54,389 nucleotides of DNA from a virus: IMG/VR virus record IMGVR_UViG_3300021478_000036, positions 1 through 54,389 of that record; one strand, given 5' to 3'. The notes under the pieces were generated by a model. The model did no database searches. It had not been told where the DNA came from and saw nothing but the letters and a program-made list of their open reading frames with translations. Positions 16,514-24,644 of this stretch are shown piece by piece. Position 1 is the first letter of the stretch, and every line of letters begins with the position of its first letter. The position numbers and the translations under genes are program-made.

Positions 16514-18865
16514 TTACCCCACCCCTCCTGCGACTGCTCCAACGTTGTTAGTCATTGGGCCTTGTTGGTTGTTAGTTGGCGGACCAGCTTGACTACCTTG
16601 GGCTTGTGCCCCCGGTGATGGTTGTTCTGGCGGGCTTTGAGCGTGGCCCGGAATACCTTGGCTTGCCGCCATAGCAGCTGCGGCTTTCTGTTGGGCTTCA
16701 AGCTGTTCCTCTGTAGGAACAATGTTCTCCCCCGGTAAACCAATTTTATCCGCCACACTCCTAAGTACCTGCGCCCTTCCTTTCGGTCCAATGATCTGCA
16801 TATCAATCGGATTAGCTGTAAGCTGTAGAAACTCAAGCTGACGGGAACGCTCAGTCTCTCGCTGTATGGCGGTAGCAACTCCAAGAACTCTAGCTTTTTC
16901 GTCACCTGTGAGTATACCCGACTTATCAAACATCATAATCATATCAAAAAGCCCATCTAGAACTTCAGATATGACATCGCGATCTATGTTAGAACAAACA
17001 GTCTGGAGTATCTTTGCAGAGTTCTGCATCAACATCGACAAACCAGATGCAGTACGCCCAACACCAGCACTAGGTGTGCCGGTCATAAATTTAGGTATGG
17101 CGCTTATCTCATCTGCTAATTGGGAGAACGCTTGGTAAACCGCAAGCAATTCCTGAGCGTTAGAAGCGGGATTAAAGAATGATATCGCAGGTTCGGTATT
17201 ATTGCCAAACGGATCAGATTTGACATGCCATCGCTTCCACGGGTATAGGTCTTCTCCATCCTCACCGTCTGATAGTCTATCATCATTAACAATTACTTGT
17301 GGTCCGCTAGCGATGGAAAGGTTATTGACAAGTGACCGGAGAGTAGCATTAGCAACGGTAGTAATATCAGTAAGAATGTCAGGCAAACCGTTACCAACAG
17401 GAGTACCAGGAACCTTTTCGAGTGAGGTGACATAGTATTGGTGTCGCTTACGTGGTGATGGTGTTAGTTGCGCTTTAATGACATGAGAACCAATCAACCA
17501 AGCCTGAACATGATAATCTCTAGATTTGTCTGTGATCTGGTTCGGTGGAAAACCTATATCAAGTAAATGACTACCTTGCACATTACCTTGGAACTGTAAA
17601 CAGCTAATCAATCCCGATTGGTTAAACCGAGGGTCTTCACGAGATTCAAGAATAGCTCGAGGTTGATCTGTCTGATCCCAAGTATCCACGAGACCACCAG
17701 ACCCGTACTCGTCAAGAACGGCACGCACTTCGTCTGTATTGAAGCCGGGCATATCAAGTAGATCGTTGATTTCTGCACGGGTAAGACGCATACGCTCAAT
17801 AACATTGGCGTTCGCTATGTCTGAGACACCGGGGGTCCAATAGATATCGAAAGGGGAAACACGCTCCCAACAAAGTATTGGTTTGTTTGTAACAACTGCT
17901 TGTTTAGGTCCACCAACCCTTGGTGCCGTTTGACCGGGAGAACCTGAAACTGTTTGACCTTGGAACTGACTAGGATCATTCGGATTGGGTGGCGCTCTAC
18001 TTAAAGCGGGAGGAGATGGACTAGGAGCTTGTATCCACTCTACACTTGTTTTAATACGGACGACCGGACCTTTAATAACTCCATAAGGAAACAAAGGTAA
18101 ATCAACTAAAAACTCTGCTAGTGCTGTAAAGAACCCACCTTCACTTAATATCTCTTGTATTTTATCTTCGGCGATTTTAGTTTGTTCGGCGCATTTTTTC
18201 TTAGCAGCATCTCTAGCAGCCGTCTCAAGTCCGAGTATTCTGTCGCGGATAGCATTTGCGTCAGGTATAGGTGGAGGAGAAGGTGGCTCAGGTGGTAGTG
18301 AGCTAGCCACCTGCTGTTGAGATTGTCCTGTTTGTTGTCCGTAGGCGTGAGCTTGCGAGACGGCATGGAAGTGAGCCGCAGTCTGCATAAGGGCTTGGTA
18401 GTGAGCCTGTGTGGCTTCCTGCAATTCAGAATGTACAAGAGTTTGAATAGATTGAATTATTTCATCTGGAATAGGCGGATCATCATCCGGCTCAAGACCC
18501 CAAGGACGTTCTGGGCCTAAGTATACATCGCGCAATAGTGAAGTAGTGCCCCTACACTTCATCGCTAACAATCTAGCATAAACTTCTGATCCTCCGAACT
18601 TCTTAATAGCTAATATCTGTTCTGGTTCATACTCTCCATTGAAAGCACGTAACGCACGCAACAATCTATAACTCCAACCGGAACTTGCTGTATCCCGGTG
18701 GCGACGCATAATAAGCCACTGATCCCATATATAACCGGATAGCCCAGTTAGATTTGGGGTTCTATTAGGAGGATATATTGCTTGAGCACGTTGAGCGGCA
18801 GCCTGATCAAACTGGGCAGCCGTCTCGTTTGTACCAACTACTCTGAATGGCACCAGAGGTGGCAT
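16514..18865 (-). CDS. Portal protein
   Basis: A 783-residue protein, a size usual for podovirus portals. It has the wing and stem features of the family: a conserved early W-x-x-x-x-R-x-x-x-x and GEY region, TTSLLRDVYLGPERPW, then WERVSPFDIYWTPG and Y-P-W-K-R-W-H. The last 100 residues are Gln/Pro/Gly/Ala-rich and disordered. The portal forms the dodecameric ring through which DNA is packed and released. A sigma70-like promoter lies just upstream (18913-18940). The ribosome binding site is weak. Confidence 0.85.
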   Translation of the reverse strand: MPPLVPFRVVGTNETAAQFDQAAAQRAQAIYPPNRTPNLTGLSGYIWDQWLIMRRHRDTASSGWSYRLLRALRAFNGEYEPEQILAIKKFGGSEVYARLLAMKCRGTTSLLRDVYLGPERPWGLEPDDDPPIPDEIIQSIQTLVHSELQEATQAHYQALMQTAAHFHAVSQAHAYGQQTGQSQQQVASSLPPEPPSPPPIPDANAIRDRILGLETAARDAAKKKCAEQTKIAEDKIQEILSEGGFFTALAEFLVDLPLFPYGVIKGPVVRIKTSVEWIQAPSPSPPALSRAPPNPNDPSQFQGQTVSGSPGQTAPRVGGPKQAVVTNKPILCWERVSPFDIYWTPGVSDIANANVIERMRLTRAEINDLLDMPGFNTDEVRAVLDEYGSGGLVDTWDQTDQPRAILESREDPRFNQSGLISCLQFQGNVQGSHLLDIGFPPNQITDKSRDYHVQAWLIGSHVIKAQLTPSPRKRHQYYVTSLEKVPGTPVGNGLPDILTDITTVANATLRSLVNNLSIASGPQVIVNDDRLSDGEDGEDLYPWKRWHVKSDPFGNNTEPAISFFNPASNAQELLAVYQAFSQLADEISAIPKFMTGTPSAGVGRTASGLSMLMQNSAKILQTVCSNIDRDVISEVLDGLFDMIMMFDKSGILTGDEKARVLGVATAIQRETERSRQLEFLQLTANPIDMQIIGPKGRAQVLRSVADKIGLPGENIVPTEEQLEAQQKAAAAMAASQGIPGHAQSPPEQPSPGAQAQGSQAGPPTNNQQGPMTNNVGAVAGGVG

Positions 18866-18912
18866 TAGCCGCCACTTTTTAAACTTTTAGTGGTGCCGCA
18901 TACTGGTTTTAC

Positions 18913-18940
18913 AGTTTACTCTCTTTGAAAATTAAGTCAA
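18913..18940 (-). promoter_or_regulatory. Sigma70-like promoter before the portal gene
   Basis: On the minus strand: TTGACT, 16 bases, TAAACT. The -35 is preceded by AAATCCTA, the same upstream sequence as at several rightward promoters. It lies in the only gap (18866-18964) between the portal and the genes above. Confidence 0.55.
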
Positions 18941-18964
18941 TAGGATTTTAAAATAGTCGAAAAT

Positions 18965-19522
18965 TTATTTTTCTTCGCGCCCGAAAGTCGGTGGATCGGC
19001 CGGAACAAAGCGTCCAGAGGTGTAATTATCCTCGCGATCTGCCTCCCATTCACTCTCTTCAGGGTCGTGTTCAATAATTTTCTCACTATTTATAGTTACC
19101 GTTGGAAGCCCGGCACCGATGTTAATTTCAAGTCTGAAACTCTTATCAGCACCATGTATTGCATCGTGAGTGTCCAATTGGCCTATCTTACTTATAGCCT
19201 TGAATGCTTCAACACGGGCACTTAACGGTTCATTTGAGTCTGTCATTGACTCAAATATATAAGGCAAACCTTCTTCAATTGCCCACTGAGATTTGATCTT
19301 TACACGTTTAGCAGTATTAACTGCACCGTTCCACTCCACCATGATCTGGCGAAGTATACGTTGGAACGTAGGGTTATGAGTAATTAACTCATACCCTTCC
19401 TCTGTCAAGTTTAGAGACTTGAGCATGTTCTCTTTCGTTTGATACGCCTGCACAATTTCTTGTGCAAGCGCATGAAAGAGTTTTACCTGCTCATCATTAA
19501 GCGGAATCTTCACCTGCTTCAC
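18965..19522 (-). CDS. Possible terminase small subunit or DNA-packaging accessory
   Basis: A 185-residue protein starting at GTG with AAGGAAG upstream. N-terminal 75 residues are helical with a likely helix-turn-helix (Q-T-K-E-N-M-L-K-S-L-N-L-T-E-E-G-Y). A middle helical region follows, and the tail is acidic (HDPEESEWEADRED). A DNA-binding front, oligomer-forming middle and acidic tail, placed just before the portal, suggests a small terminase. No direct motif proves it. Another nucleic-acid-binding packaging protein is possible. Confidence 0.4.
   Translation of the reverse strand: MKQVKIPLNDEQVKLFHALAQEIVQAYQTKENMLKSLNLTEEGYELITHNPTFQRILRQIMVEWNGAVNTAKRVKIKSQWAIEEGLPYIFESMTDSNEPLSARVEAFKAISKIGQLDTHDAIHGADKSFRLEINIGAGLPTVTINSEKIIEHDPEESEWEADREDNYTSGRFVPADPPTFGREEK
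19083..19098. promoter_or_regulatory. Operator-like palindrome (one mismatch)
   Basis: TCACTA-TTTA-TAGTTA inside the possible small terminase gene; the frame reads T-I-N-S-E. Confidence 0.6.
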
Positions 19523-20054
19523 GGGCTTTCTTCCTTACAGCATCGTTAAGCGCACCCGTAATAGTGTTTGCCACGTAGTCTATTTCATCTGACGCTTGCA
19601 TTGCCTCATCTACAGTTGCCACACTACGAAGGTTCGGTTTTCCTTTCGGACCTAGTAGTGTTCCTGCCTCTTTATTTTCTCTATATCTACGATAGATAAA
19701 CCCCCAAGTATCTGGTTGTCTACCCACAAAATCAGAAAAATATTTAGTCCAATGACCATTATAAGGATCAATGAACCCAGTAAGTGTTTTAGGGTTAGTA
19801 CAATCCCAGAACCTATATCCACTCTCCCATATCTCTTTCATAATCGGGCCTAGTAAGAAATCATATTCTTCTACTATTGGGCCAGTAGTTTCTACATTCT
19901 CTTTTTTATTACCTTCCCAAAGACTATCAATAAAGTCACCCACATCGTCATATCCAGCGGCACCACAAGCATCAGTGATTTTACCTAGTAACTCAGCACG
20001 ACGCGCCTCCACCATAAGTCGGCGCATGATATTTAGAAACTCATGCTTTGTCAT
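19497..20054 (-). CDS. Hypothetical protein
   Basis: A 185-residue protein. I chose the ATG at 20054, because GGGAG lies six bases before it and the upstream gene ends just before; a start five codons earlier is possible. It has Trp/Phe-rich patches (GPIMKEIWESGYRFWDC) and a helical charged C-terminus. The last 26 bases overlap the next gene. No family is recognised. Confidence 0.5.
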   Translation of the reverse strand: MTKHEFLNIMRRLMVEARRAELLGKITDACGAAGYDDVGDFIDSLWEGNKKENVETTGPIVEEYDFLLGPIMKEIWESGYRFWDCTNPKTLTGFIDPYNGHWTKYFSDFVGRQPDTWGFIYRRYRENKEAGTLLGPKGKPNLRSVATVDEAMQASDEIDYVANTITGALNDAVRKKAREAGEDSA

Positions 20055-20055
20055 C

Positions 20056-20187
20056 TCACTCTCCCTCATGTTGTACTATCCTGCGTATGATCGCAAGTTT
20101 ATCACATACTTTAGTGTACTCTTCACACCACTCGTCACGCACCTTCTGACATTTACGTAATAGCTTCTTTAGCTTACGTTTTGTCAT
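20056..20187 (-). CDS. Small basic protein, 43 residues
   Basis: A very basic 43-residue helix (MTKRKLKKLLRKCQKVRDEW). The ATG lies inside the end of the 128-residue upstream gene, and the stop is one base from the next start, so it fits the tightly packed unit. It could bind nucleic acid; this is only composition-based. Confidence 0.5.
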   Translation of the reverse strand: MTKRKLKKLLRKCQKVRDEWCEEYTKVCDKLAIIRRIVQHEGE

Positions 20188-20560
20188 TTGCTTTGTCCTC
20201 TATACGCGCGTGCGCGTTCTTTGATATTACATGCGCGCGTTCACTTTCAATTATCTGACAAACCTCCTGTCCCTCATACGCACTCATAAACTCAGTAGGT
20301 AAATGAACAGTCTTACCATCAATATGAGTAACAACGTACCAGTACCTAAATATAGGACGTTTCTTGTCATCGAGCTTCTCCGCAAGATCACGCGCAACCG
20401 CATAGTGTGCGCCACCTTTACCCTGAGCACGATAGTATTCACGCTGTTGGTGCTCTGGTCCCTTTACATAACCATGCGCCCAATTGAGGTCATCACCCCA
20501 TACCATTACTACATCGTTGCCATCTACATCCTTTCCAACAACTTGTTTATCCATTGGCAT
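20174..20560 (-). CDS. Hypothetical protein
   Basis: A 128-residue protein with GGGAG six bases before the ATG. It starts with beta-rich charged sequence (DVDGNDVVMVWGDDLNWAHG) and has a helical C-terminal half with H-A-R-I-E-D-K. It overlaps both neighbours. No family is recognised. Confidence 0.45.
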   Translation of the reverse strand: MPMDKQVVGKDVDGNDVVMVWGDDLNWAHGYVKGPEHQQREYYRAQGKGGAHYAVARDLAEKLDDKKRPIFRYWYVVTHIDGKTVHLPTEFMSAYEGQEVCQIIESERAHVISKNAHARIEDKANDKT

Positions 20561-20756
20561 CTTTATCTCCCAACTTTAAACGCAATGGTTTAAGTATAGC
20601 CATTACAGGTTTTGTATTATGTGAGAACATTTGTAATTTACCATCTGGGCTTTCCCACACTTGACCCAATGAACAATCCAAATCAGCCCGCCGTTGCCAA
20701 CCAAACGTATGAAGCGGTGCAACTACCACGGTGGGTTTCGTCGGGTCACTATTCAT
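20547..20756 (-). CDS. Hypothetical small protein
   Basis: A 69-residue protein (MNSDPTKPTVVVAPLHTFGW). The start codon lies inside a TCACTA-type palindrome, whose far arm supplies the TAA stop of the preceding gene. The ribosome binding site is weak, so it may be translated by coupling. No family is recognised. Confidence 0.45.
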   Translation of the reverse strand: MNSDPTKPTVVVAPLHTFGWQRRADLDCSLGQVWESPDGKLQMFSHNTKPVMAILKPLRLKLGDKDANG

Positions 20757-20761
20757 AGTTA
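20746..20761. promoter_or_regulatory. Operator-like palindrome over a start codon
   Basis: TCACTA-TTCA-TAGTTA. On the minus strand it contains the TAA stop of one small gene and the ATG of the next. Confidence 0.7.
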
Positions 20762-21007
20762 GCTCTTGAGCTTTGAGTCTATATGTACTATGGTGTTAGG
20801 ACCGATAGCATCCTTCATAAGTTCAGCTAAATGAGCTTCAGTTTTACCAGAGAATATTAATACATCAATTGGCAAATCCATTAATGCACCATTAACTTTA
20901 ATGAACGTATCTCCCGGCTCATCACGAAACTTAGCAAGATTGCCAAAACTTAACCCAAGAATTAATAATGTACGTCCATCTGGTTGAACTGCTGTTGCTT
21001 TAATCAT
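20759..21007 (-). CDS. Hypothetical small protein
   Basis: An 82-residue protein of mixed alpha and beta type (LLILGLSFGNLAKF). GAGGATGG is upstream of the ATG and the start overlaps the preceding gene by eight bases. No family is recognised. Confidence 0.45.
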   Translation of the reverse strand: MIKATAVQPDGRTLLILGLSFGNLAKFRDEPGDTFIKVNGALMDLPIDVLIFSGKTEAHLAELMKDAIGPNTIVHIDSKLKS

Positions 21008-21197
21008 GAGTGTTTTCCATCCTCAATTGTTCTTCAAGTTCATCTGCCATAATACGTAACTTTATAATCATTCTATCGACAGGACAGTCATATGAAAATT
21101 TTATGTATGCACCATTCATTTTCTCTTCACCTGCCCATAAAATACGAAACCCTATTTCCTCTGTCTCCTCCCAATATAATGTCTCAACTGTCGTCAT
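21000..21197 (-). CDS. Hypothetical small protein
   Basis: A 65-residue protein with a helical acidic C-terminus. It overlaps both neighbours by a few bases (ATGA type at its start) and has GGGAG upstream. Part of the packed run of small genes between tRNA-Tyr and the packaging genes. No function is known. Confidence 0.45.
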   Translation of the reverse strand: MTTVETLYWEETEEIGFRILWAGEEKMNGAYIKFSYDCPVDRMIIKLRIMADELEEQLRMENTHD

Positions 21198-21496
21198 GCT
21201 CTCCCACTTATTTCTGGTTGCCCTTCAAAACGAGCAATCATTTCCTTCATAAGCGTTACAACGTCCCTACGGTCTGCACCATTAGAAATGTAATTACAAC
21301 GTCCATCAAATCCTTCAAAAGGAAATACCATTAGAACGAAGCCAGTTTTACGATCCTTCCCTTTAGCTTGACCGTTGAACATCTCATTGAGTGCAACAGC
21401 CATAGAGTTCATCATTACTATATATTCTTTCTCTATCGGAGCATCGCCGAGTTTCCACTCCCCAAGTCCGCGTTCTCTTTGTTTATGCTCGCTCAT
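21194..21496 (-). CDS. Hypothetical small protein
   Basis: A 100-residue protein, first of the packed leftward run. Charged N-terminus (MSEHKQRERGLGEWKLGD), then a helix and a mixed C-terminal half with G-R-C-N-Y and R-R-D-V. A palindrome (21503-21518) and the tRNA-Tyr 3 prime end lie directly upstream. The resemblance of this fold to its two downstream neighbours is slight. No family is recognised. Confidence 0.45.
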   Translation of the reverse strand: MSEHKQRERGLGEWKLGDAPIEKEYIVMMNSMAVALNEMFNGQAKGKDRKTGFVLMVFPFEGFDGRCNYISNGADRRDVVTLMKEMIARFEGQPEISGRA

Positions 21497-21502
21497 GTGT
21501 GC

Positions 21503-21518
21503 TCACTATAGTTAGTGG
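21503..21518. promoter_or_regulatory. Operator-like palindrome next to tRNA-Tyr
   Basis: TCACTA-TAGT-TAGTGG. Its last three bases are the CCA end of tRNA-Tyr; the other side leads to the 100-residue gene. Confidence 0.65.
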
Positions 21519-21600
21519 TGGGAGCGGTAGGATTTGAACCTACGTGGGACATAGCCACCAGATTTACAGTCTGGCTCCTTCATCGCTTGGATACGCTCCC
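21516..21600 (-). tRNA. tRNA-Tyr (GTA)
   Basis: A complete cloverleaf can be drawn. Acceptor GGGAGCG pairs with CGCTCCC, the anticodon stem CCAGA pairs with TCTGG around the loop CTGTAAA, and the T arm is GTAGG TTCAAAT CCTAC. A long variable arm fits tyrosine tRNA. The anticodon GTA reads TAC and TAT. The CCA end is encoded (21516-21518). The last three bases overlap a regulatory palindrome. Phage tRNAs usually support translation of genes whose codon use differs from the host. Confidence 0.92.
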
Positions 21601-21741
21601 CCAAGGGGCTGGCTCCGTTTTGTAGTCCGTGAGTGTCCATTTAAGTACGGATAACACGTCGCACCGCACACCCCGTTGGGGCGAACCCGATGCTGCATTT
21701 AAAGCACCCAGTCCGCCCCCATCATAGCCTAACGGGGGCTG
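21601..21741. other. Spacer between tRNA-Tyr and the PEP-CTERM gene
   Basis: A GC-richer stretch than most of the window, with short inverted repeats: CCCC-GTT-GGGG, and TAGCCT with AGGCTA around the end of the PEP-CTERM gene. I tested both strands for a second tRNA and found none that folds. It may hold the end signal of the PEP-CTERM gene, but there is no U-run. Confidence 0.4.
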
Positions 21742-22461
21742 TCAGGCTACGATATCACGCATACGCTTGCGTGTCGCTGCACCCCACGCCATAAACCCAA
21801 AGCCAATAGCTATCATAGCCCAAGTAGAAGTCTCAGGCACCTCACTCGTTACCAACGCCTGACCTCTATTGATCAACGCCTCTCCCGGAGACAGAGTGAG
21901 CGTCGATTGAAGGGTCATAGAGAACGGAGCAGCTAATGTTTGGATAAAGCTACCATTAGTACTGAACGCACTAGTACGCCCAACTGACGCATTACTGAAC
22001 GTGGTTAGTAACACACCGGGGGTGTCAAAGGCATTGTCTGCACCTTGAGCATTCGCCGGATCGACGAACCAGCCCATCGTGATGGCTGAGCCACTCGGCC
22101 CTTGCCAAGTACCAGACCCCGCAGCAGTGAACAAAGCTGCAATACTCGGAAAGTCTGTATCACTCACGGCAACAGTAGCCACAATGGGAGTGGCTAGCGT
22201 GTTAATGATATCGAGAGATGACGTGTTCAAACTCGGAAACGGAGGACCGTGATCCGATGCCTGAATAGAGCCGTCAACTGCAATACCGTCAACAACGACA
22301 TTACCAACCTGAACAATACCAAGTGCAGGGTTGGTATCGCACGAAGTGTTATCGGCACAGAAGAACGCATCAGGTCCAACCTGAAGCGCAATCTGTAACG
22401 TAGCATTTGCGGGGGCGCTTAACAGTGTCGCTCCCAATAAAGTACCTACAAGTCGTCGCAT
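21742..22461 (-). CDS. Secreted PEP-CTERM sorting-signal protein
   Basis: A 239-residue protein with start at 22461 (AGGAG eight bases upstream; a longer in-frame start lacks one). Residues 1-20 are a clear signal peptide (RRLVGTLLGATLLSAPANA). The last 32 residues, from about 208, have the three parts of a PEP-CTERM tag: VPETSTWAM, a hydrophobic helix (AIGFGFMAWGAA) and a basic end (TRKRMRD). Exosortase cuts such tags when it sends proteins to the cell surface. The middle 180 residues are Ser/Thr/Gly/Asn-rich and beta-like, with one CxxxxxxC pair near the front. The gene looks more GC-rich than its neighbours, which suggests a bacterial origin. No exosortase is seen in the window, so a host enzyme would be needed. 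Confidence 0.75.
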   Translation of the reverse strand: MRRLVGTLLGATLLSAPANATLQIALQVGPDAFFCADNTSCDTNPALGIVQVGNVVVDGIAVDGSIQASDHGPPFPSLNTSSLDIINTLATPIVATVAVSDTDFPSIAALFTAAGSGTWQGPSGSAITMGWFVDPANAQGADNAFDTPGVLLTTFSNASVGRTSAFSTNGSFIQTLAAPFSMTLQSTLTLSPGEALINRGQALVTSEVPETSTWAMIAIGFGFMAWGAATRKRMRDIVA

Positions 22462-22496
22462 TTGTCTCACTCCTATGTCGCCTTTCCGTGTGCGCG

Positions 22497-22512
22497 TCAC
22501 TATATATAGTTA
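22497..22512. promoter_or_regulatory. Operator-like palindrome upstream of the PEP-CTERM gene
   Basis: TCACTA-TATA-TAGTTA, 36 bases before the start of the secreted protein. Confidence 0.7.
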
Positions 22513-22556
22513 CTCTTACATATGATAGCTGCGCGCATGTAACGCTCCTACGCGTA

Positions 22557-24023
22557 CTAAGTCCAAGCCTGCGATGGCATCCTCCCCCTTCTCTCTAGCG
22601 CCTCTCGCCTTCTTATATCACTGCGAGTGGTATTCTCAACCCAATTGTATGCGCTAGCGTTACGTGCTACAAGCGCAGCATACTCCAGCGCATCCGCTAT
22701 ATGTGAGCTTTCGTTCTTGTCGGGTACAGGTTTGCTTATACCTGTTTTTAATTTCGTATACCTATACCCACCATTAAGTGCTGCGATCAAGTTCGGGCAC
22801 CCCAACTCGCTTATGAGCATACCGGGGCCACCGTCAATACTCAAACCAAGCCAATACTCGACAGCTTGAATACGTAACTCAATGTCGTTTGTTGGTGCAG
22901 GATATGCGTGCTTAAACCCAAGTTGGTTCAATACTTTAAAGTTGTTTACTTCAAACTGGTCGTTTTTATACTCACCACTCGGGTCGCCAATTATTACAAT
23001 ACTCTTGCCCATATACAACGGGTTGAGCAGCATGGGCCGGAGTGTTGATTTAACGTGAAATACAATACCAATGTCCTCTGCCGACGCCTCCTCAAGTATC
23101 AGGAACCTACCGCGGTGATCTACTTGGGTAATCAAGCTCCACGGACTACGACCAAAGTCCTGTCCAACGAGGAGCATTTTGTTTTGTACGGGTTCAACAT
23201 TTGGTGCACAGTGATACCGCCTAACAAAAGTATTAGCGAACACAGCAGTACCCGAAGGATCGCGTCCATATTCAGCGTCAACATATCGACGAACCCAGTC
23301 CTGATTCTTGGTTTGTGCGGCACGAGCATAATACTCCCTCCCCTTTTGTAACCTAACTGGGTGGTCAAGTGGTAGTAATATACTCTCAGCATTCTGGTTC
23401 AGGTGCGGTATATTCTCTGCTATCTCAGTTCTACCACCCGGTTGCTTGAACACCTCAAACTGATTAGGCGCGTTTTCTAAAAACTCGTGCCAGTCGCTAT
23501 GCTCAGTAGGGAAATTACTGTCGCCAATAATACCAGACCAAGTAGGCACACCAAAGCGACCTCGCGGGTACCGAGTACAACGACCGCCCAAAGGGTCCAT
23601 AAGGTGTACATTAACTTCAGAAAACTCATTTATCCATGCCCCAGTAAGTTGGGTAGACAATAAACGTCTTTCGTCAGAAGGCTCATCCAACGGCAGGAAC
23701 AACCATTCACTTCGTATGTCATCGAAATTTATATATAAAGTACTCTCACTTACTTTCCACTCAGCTATCTCTTCCAACCACATCATACAGTCTTTAAGAA
23801 CTGTCATCTTAAGTTGCGATAAAGTCTGGCGTACTATAGCAAACCTTGTGTGCCGTAACCCGTCATCTCCCGGAGCTTGCATAGCGGCACGCCTAACAAG
23901 CTCCATTATACAGCTTGTAGTCTTCCCGCTTCCTATTGGCCCAAGTATTAAACGCCCAAAGCTCGGGCTTGCCATGAACAAACCGATGGTAAGCGGAGCG
24001 TCATATTTTATATGTGTGCCCAT
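22557..24023 (-). CDS. terL: Terminase large subunit
   Basis: A 488-residue protein. Residues 27-36 carry the Walker A motif LGPIGSGKTT. A Walker B-like strand and acid follow near G-A-W-I-N-E-F-S-E. The nuclease half shows LLVGQDFGRSPWSLI, a later IVIIGDPSGEYKN and SSHIADALEYAA, with the acidic residues expected for a RNase H-like nuclease. It powers DNA packing through the portal and cuts concatemers. Its ATG is directly next to a palindrome arm, and a leader with a hairpin and promoter precedes it. It starts the leftward late block. Confidence 0.9.
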   Translation of the reverse strand: MGTHIKYDAPLTIGLFMASPSFGRLILGPIGSGKTTSCIMELVRRAAMQAPGDDGLRHTRFAIVRQTLSQLKMTVLKDCMMWLEEIAEWKVSESTLYINFDDIRSEWLFLPLDEPSDERRLLSTQLTGAWINEFSEVNVHLMDPLGGRCTRYPRGRFGVPTWSGIIGDSNFPTEHSDWHEFLENAPNQFEVFKQPGGRTEIAENIPHLNQNAESILLPLDHPVRLQKGREYYARAAQTKNQDWVRRYVDAEYGRDPSGTAVFANTFVRRYHCAPNVEPVQNKMLLVGQDFGRSPWSLITQVDHRGRFLILEEASAEDIGIVFHVKSTLRPMLLNPLYMGKSIVIIGDPSGEYKNDQFEVNNFKVLNQLGFKHAYPAPTNDIELRIQAVEYWLGLSIDGGPGMLISELGCPNLIAALNGGYRYTKLKTGISKPVPDKNESSHIADALEYAALVARNASAYNWVENTTRSDIRRREALERRGRMPSQAWT

Positions 24024-24039
24024 TAACTATATATAGTGA
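24024..24039. promoter_or_regulatory. Operator-like palindrome at the terminase start
   Basis: TAACTA-TATA-TAGTGA, directly next to the ATG of the large terminase. Confidence 0.7.
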
Positions 24040-24085
24040 GCGTGTTGGTGGTTGTATGCATGTACGGCACTGACCACGGTTTTTT

Positions 24086-24140
24086 TAAAAAGTAGGAGGG
24101 CGCTACTAGCTGGGGGGCTCATGAATGCAGCACCCTCCTA
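24086..24140 (-). terminator. Possible attenuator in the terminase leader
   Basis: On the minus strand an 8-bp perfect stem (24133-24140 with 24093-24100, TAGGAGGG/CCCTCCTA) is followed by CTTTTT. It lies between the promoter at 24173-24201 and the terminase start, so it could end some transcripts early. The 32-base loop is long, so it may fold in other ways. Confidence 0.4.
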
Positions 24141-24420
24141 AGCGAGCCGATGGACTTTGCTCACTGTTGTATAGGGTACAGTATTGTATTAGTATTGTCA
24201 ATGGGATTTACAGTATATTGGTTTTTTATTTTTCGAGGGTGCGGTTATTTGGGTTTGTACTTTTTTCGGATTTTTAGAATCTAATATTTCGGGAGTGTAC
24301 TATTTTACTTTTTTTATCCTATAATAGTCAAAGACCTAATAGCGCCCGGTCGCCCCCCACCGGCCTGTCCAACTGGGGGTGGGGCCGGGTCCGATGCAAT
24401 GTTATAACATAACACTGAGA
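24141..24420. other. Leader and spacer region, no gene
   Basis: No gene was found. It holds the leftward promoter at 24173-24201 and AT-rich sequence. A frame that could be read on the minus strand here lacks a binding site and overlaps the better 56-residue gene. Confidence 0.5.
24173..24201 (-). promoter_or_regulatory. Sigma70-like promoter for terminase
   Basis: On the minus strand: TTGACA, 17 bases, TACCCT. The -35 is preceded by AAATCCCA, near the AAATCCTA found at other promoters here. The -10 is weak. Confidence 0.45.
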
Positions 24421-24452
24421 GAATAAAAAGAAAGCGCAGCATGTGGCTGCGC
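24421..24452 (-). terminator. Rho-independent terminator
   Basis: On the minus strand a 7-bp perfect stem GCGCAGC/GCTGCGC (24434-24452) with a 5-base loop is followed by TTTCTTTTTATTC. It follows the stop of the 56-residue gene at 24462. Confidence 0.85.
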
Positions 24453-24461
24453 CTATAGCTA

Positions 24462-24632
24462 TTACGCAATACGACTATGATTAACCAAACCATGTAAACG
24501 TAAAGCGCCGCGACAATACATGGGCGGGCAGATAGTAACAGGTAGGTTAGACTTGACCCAATGGCAATACAAGTAAGCAAGTAACTCACTCCACTGTTGT
24601 TTGGTCTGAGGATCACAAGAGATAGTTTTCAT
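24462..24632 (-). CDS. Small protein, 56 residues, unknown
   Basis: Starts MKTISCDPQTKQQWSELLAY, with TGGAG about eight bases upstream, and ends 10 bases before a clear terminator. Rich in Cys, Trp and basic residues. Between this gene and the next lies another terminator, so it may be expressed by read-through or from a weak promoter. No family is recognised. An alternative longer frame overlaps it but has no binding site. Confidence 0.55.
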   Translation of the reverse strand: MKTISCDPQTKQQWSELLAYLYCHWVKSNLPVTICPPMYCRGALRLHGLVNHSRIA

Positions 24633-24644
24633 TAGCTCAACTCC

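Noticed and set aside
21601-21741. A second tRNA next to tRNA-Tyr
   Set aside because: Both strands were tried by hand; short stems exist but no T arm or acceptor pairing could be made.
24314-24616. A 100-residue leftward frame with membrane-like stretches
   Set aside because: It lacks a ribosome binding site, crosses a terminator and overlaps a better 56-residue frame that has a binding site and ends at that terminator.
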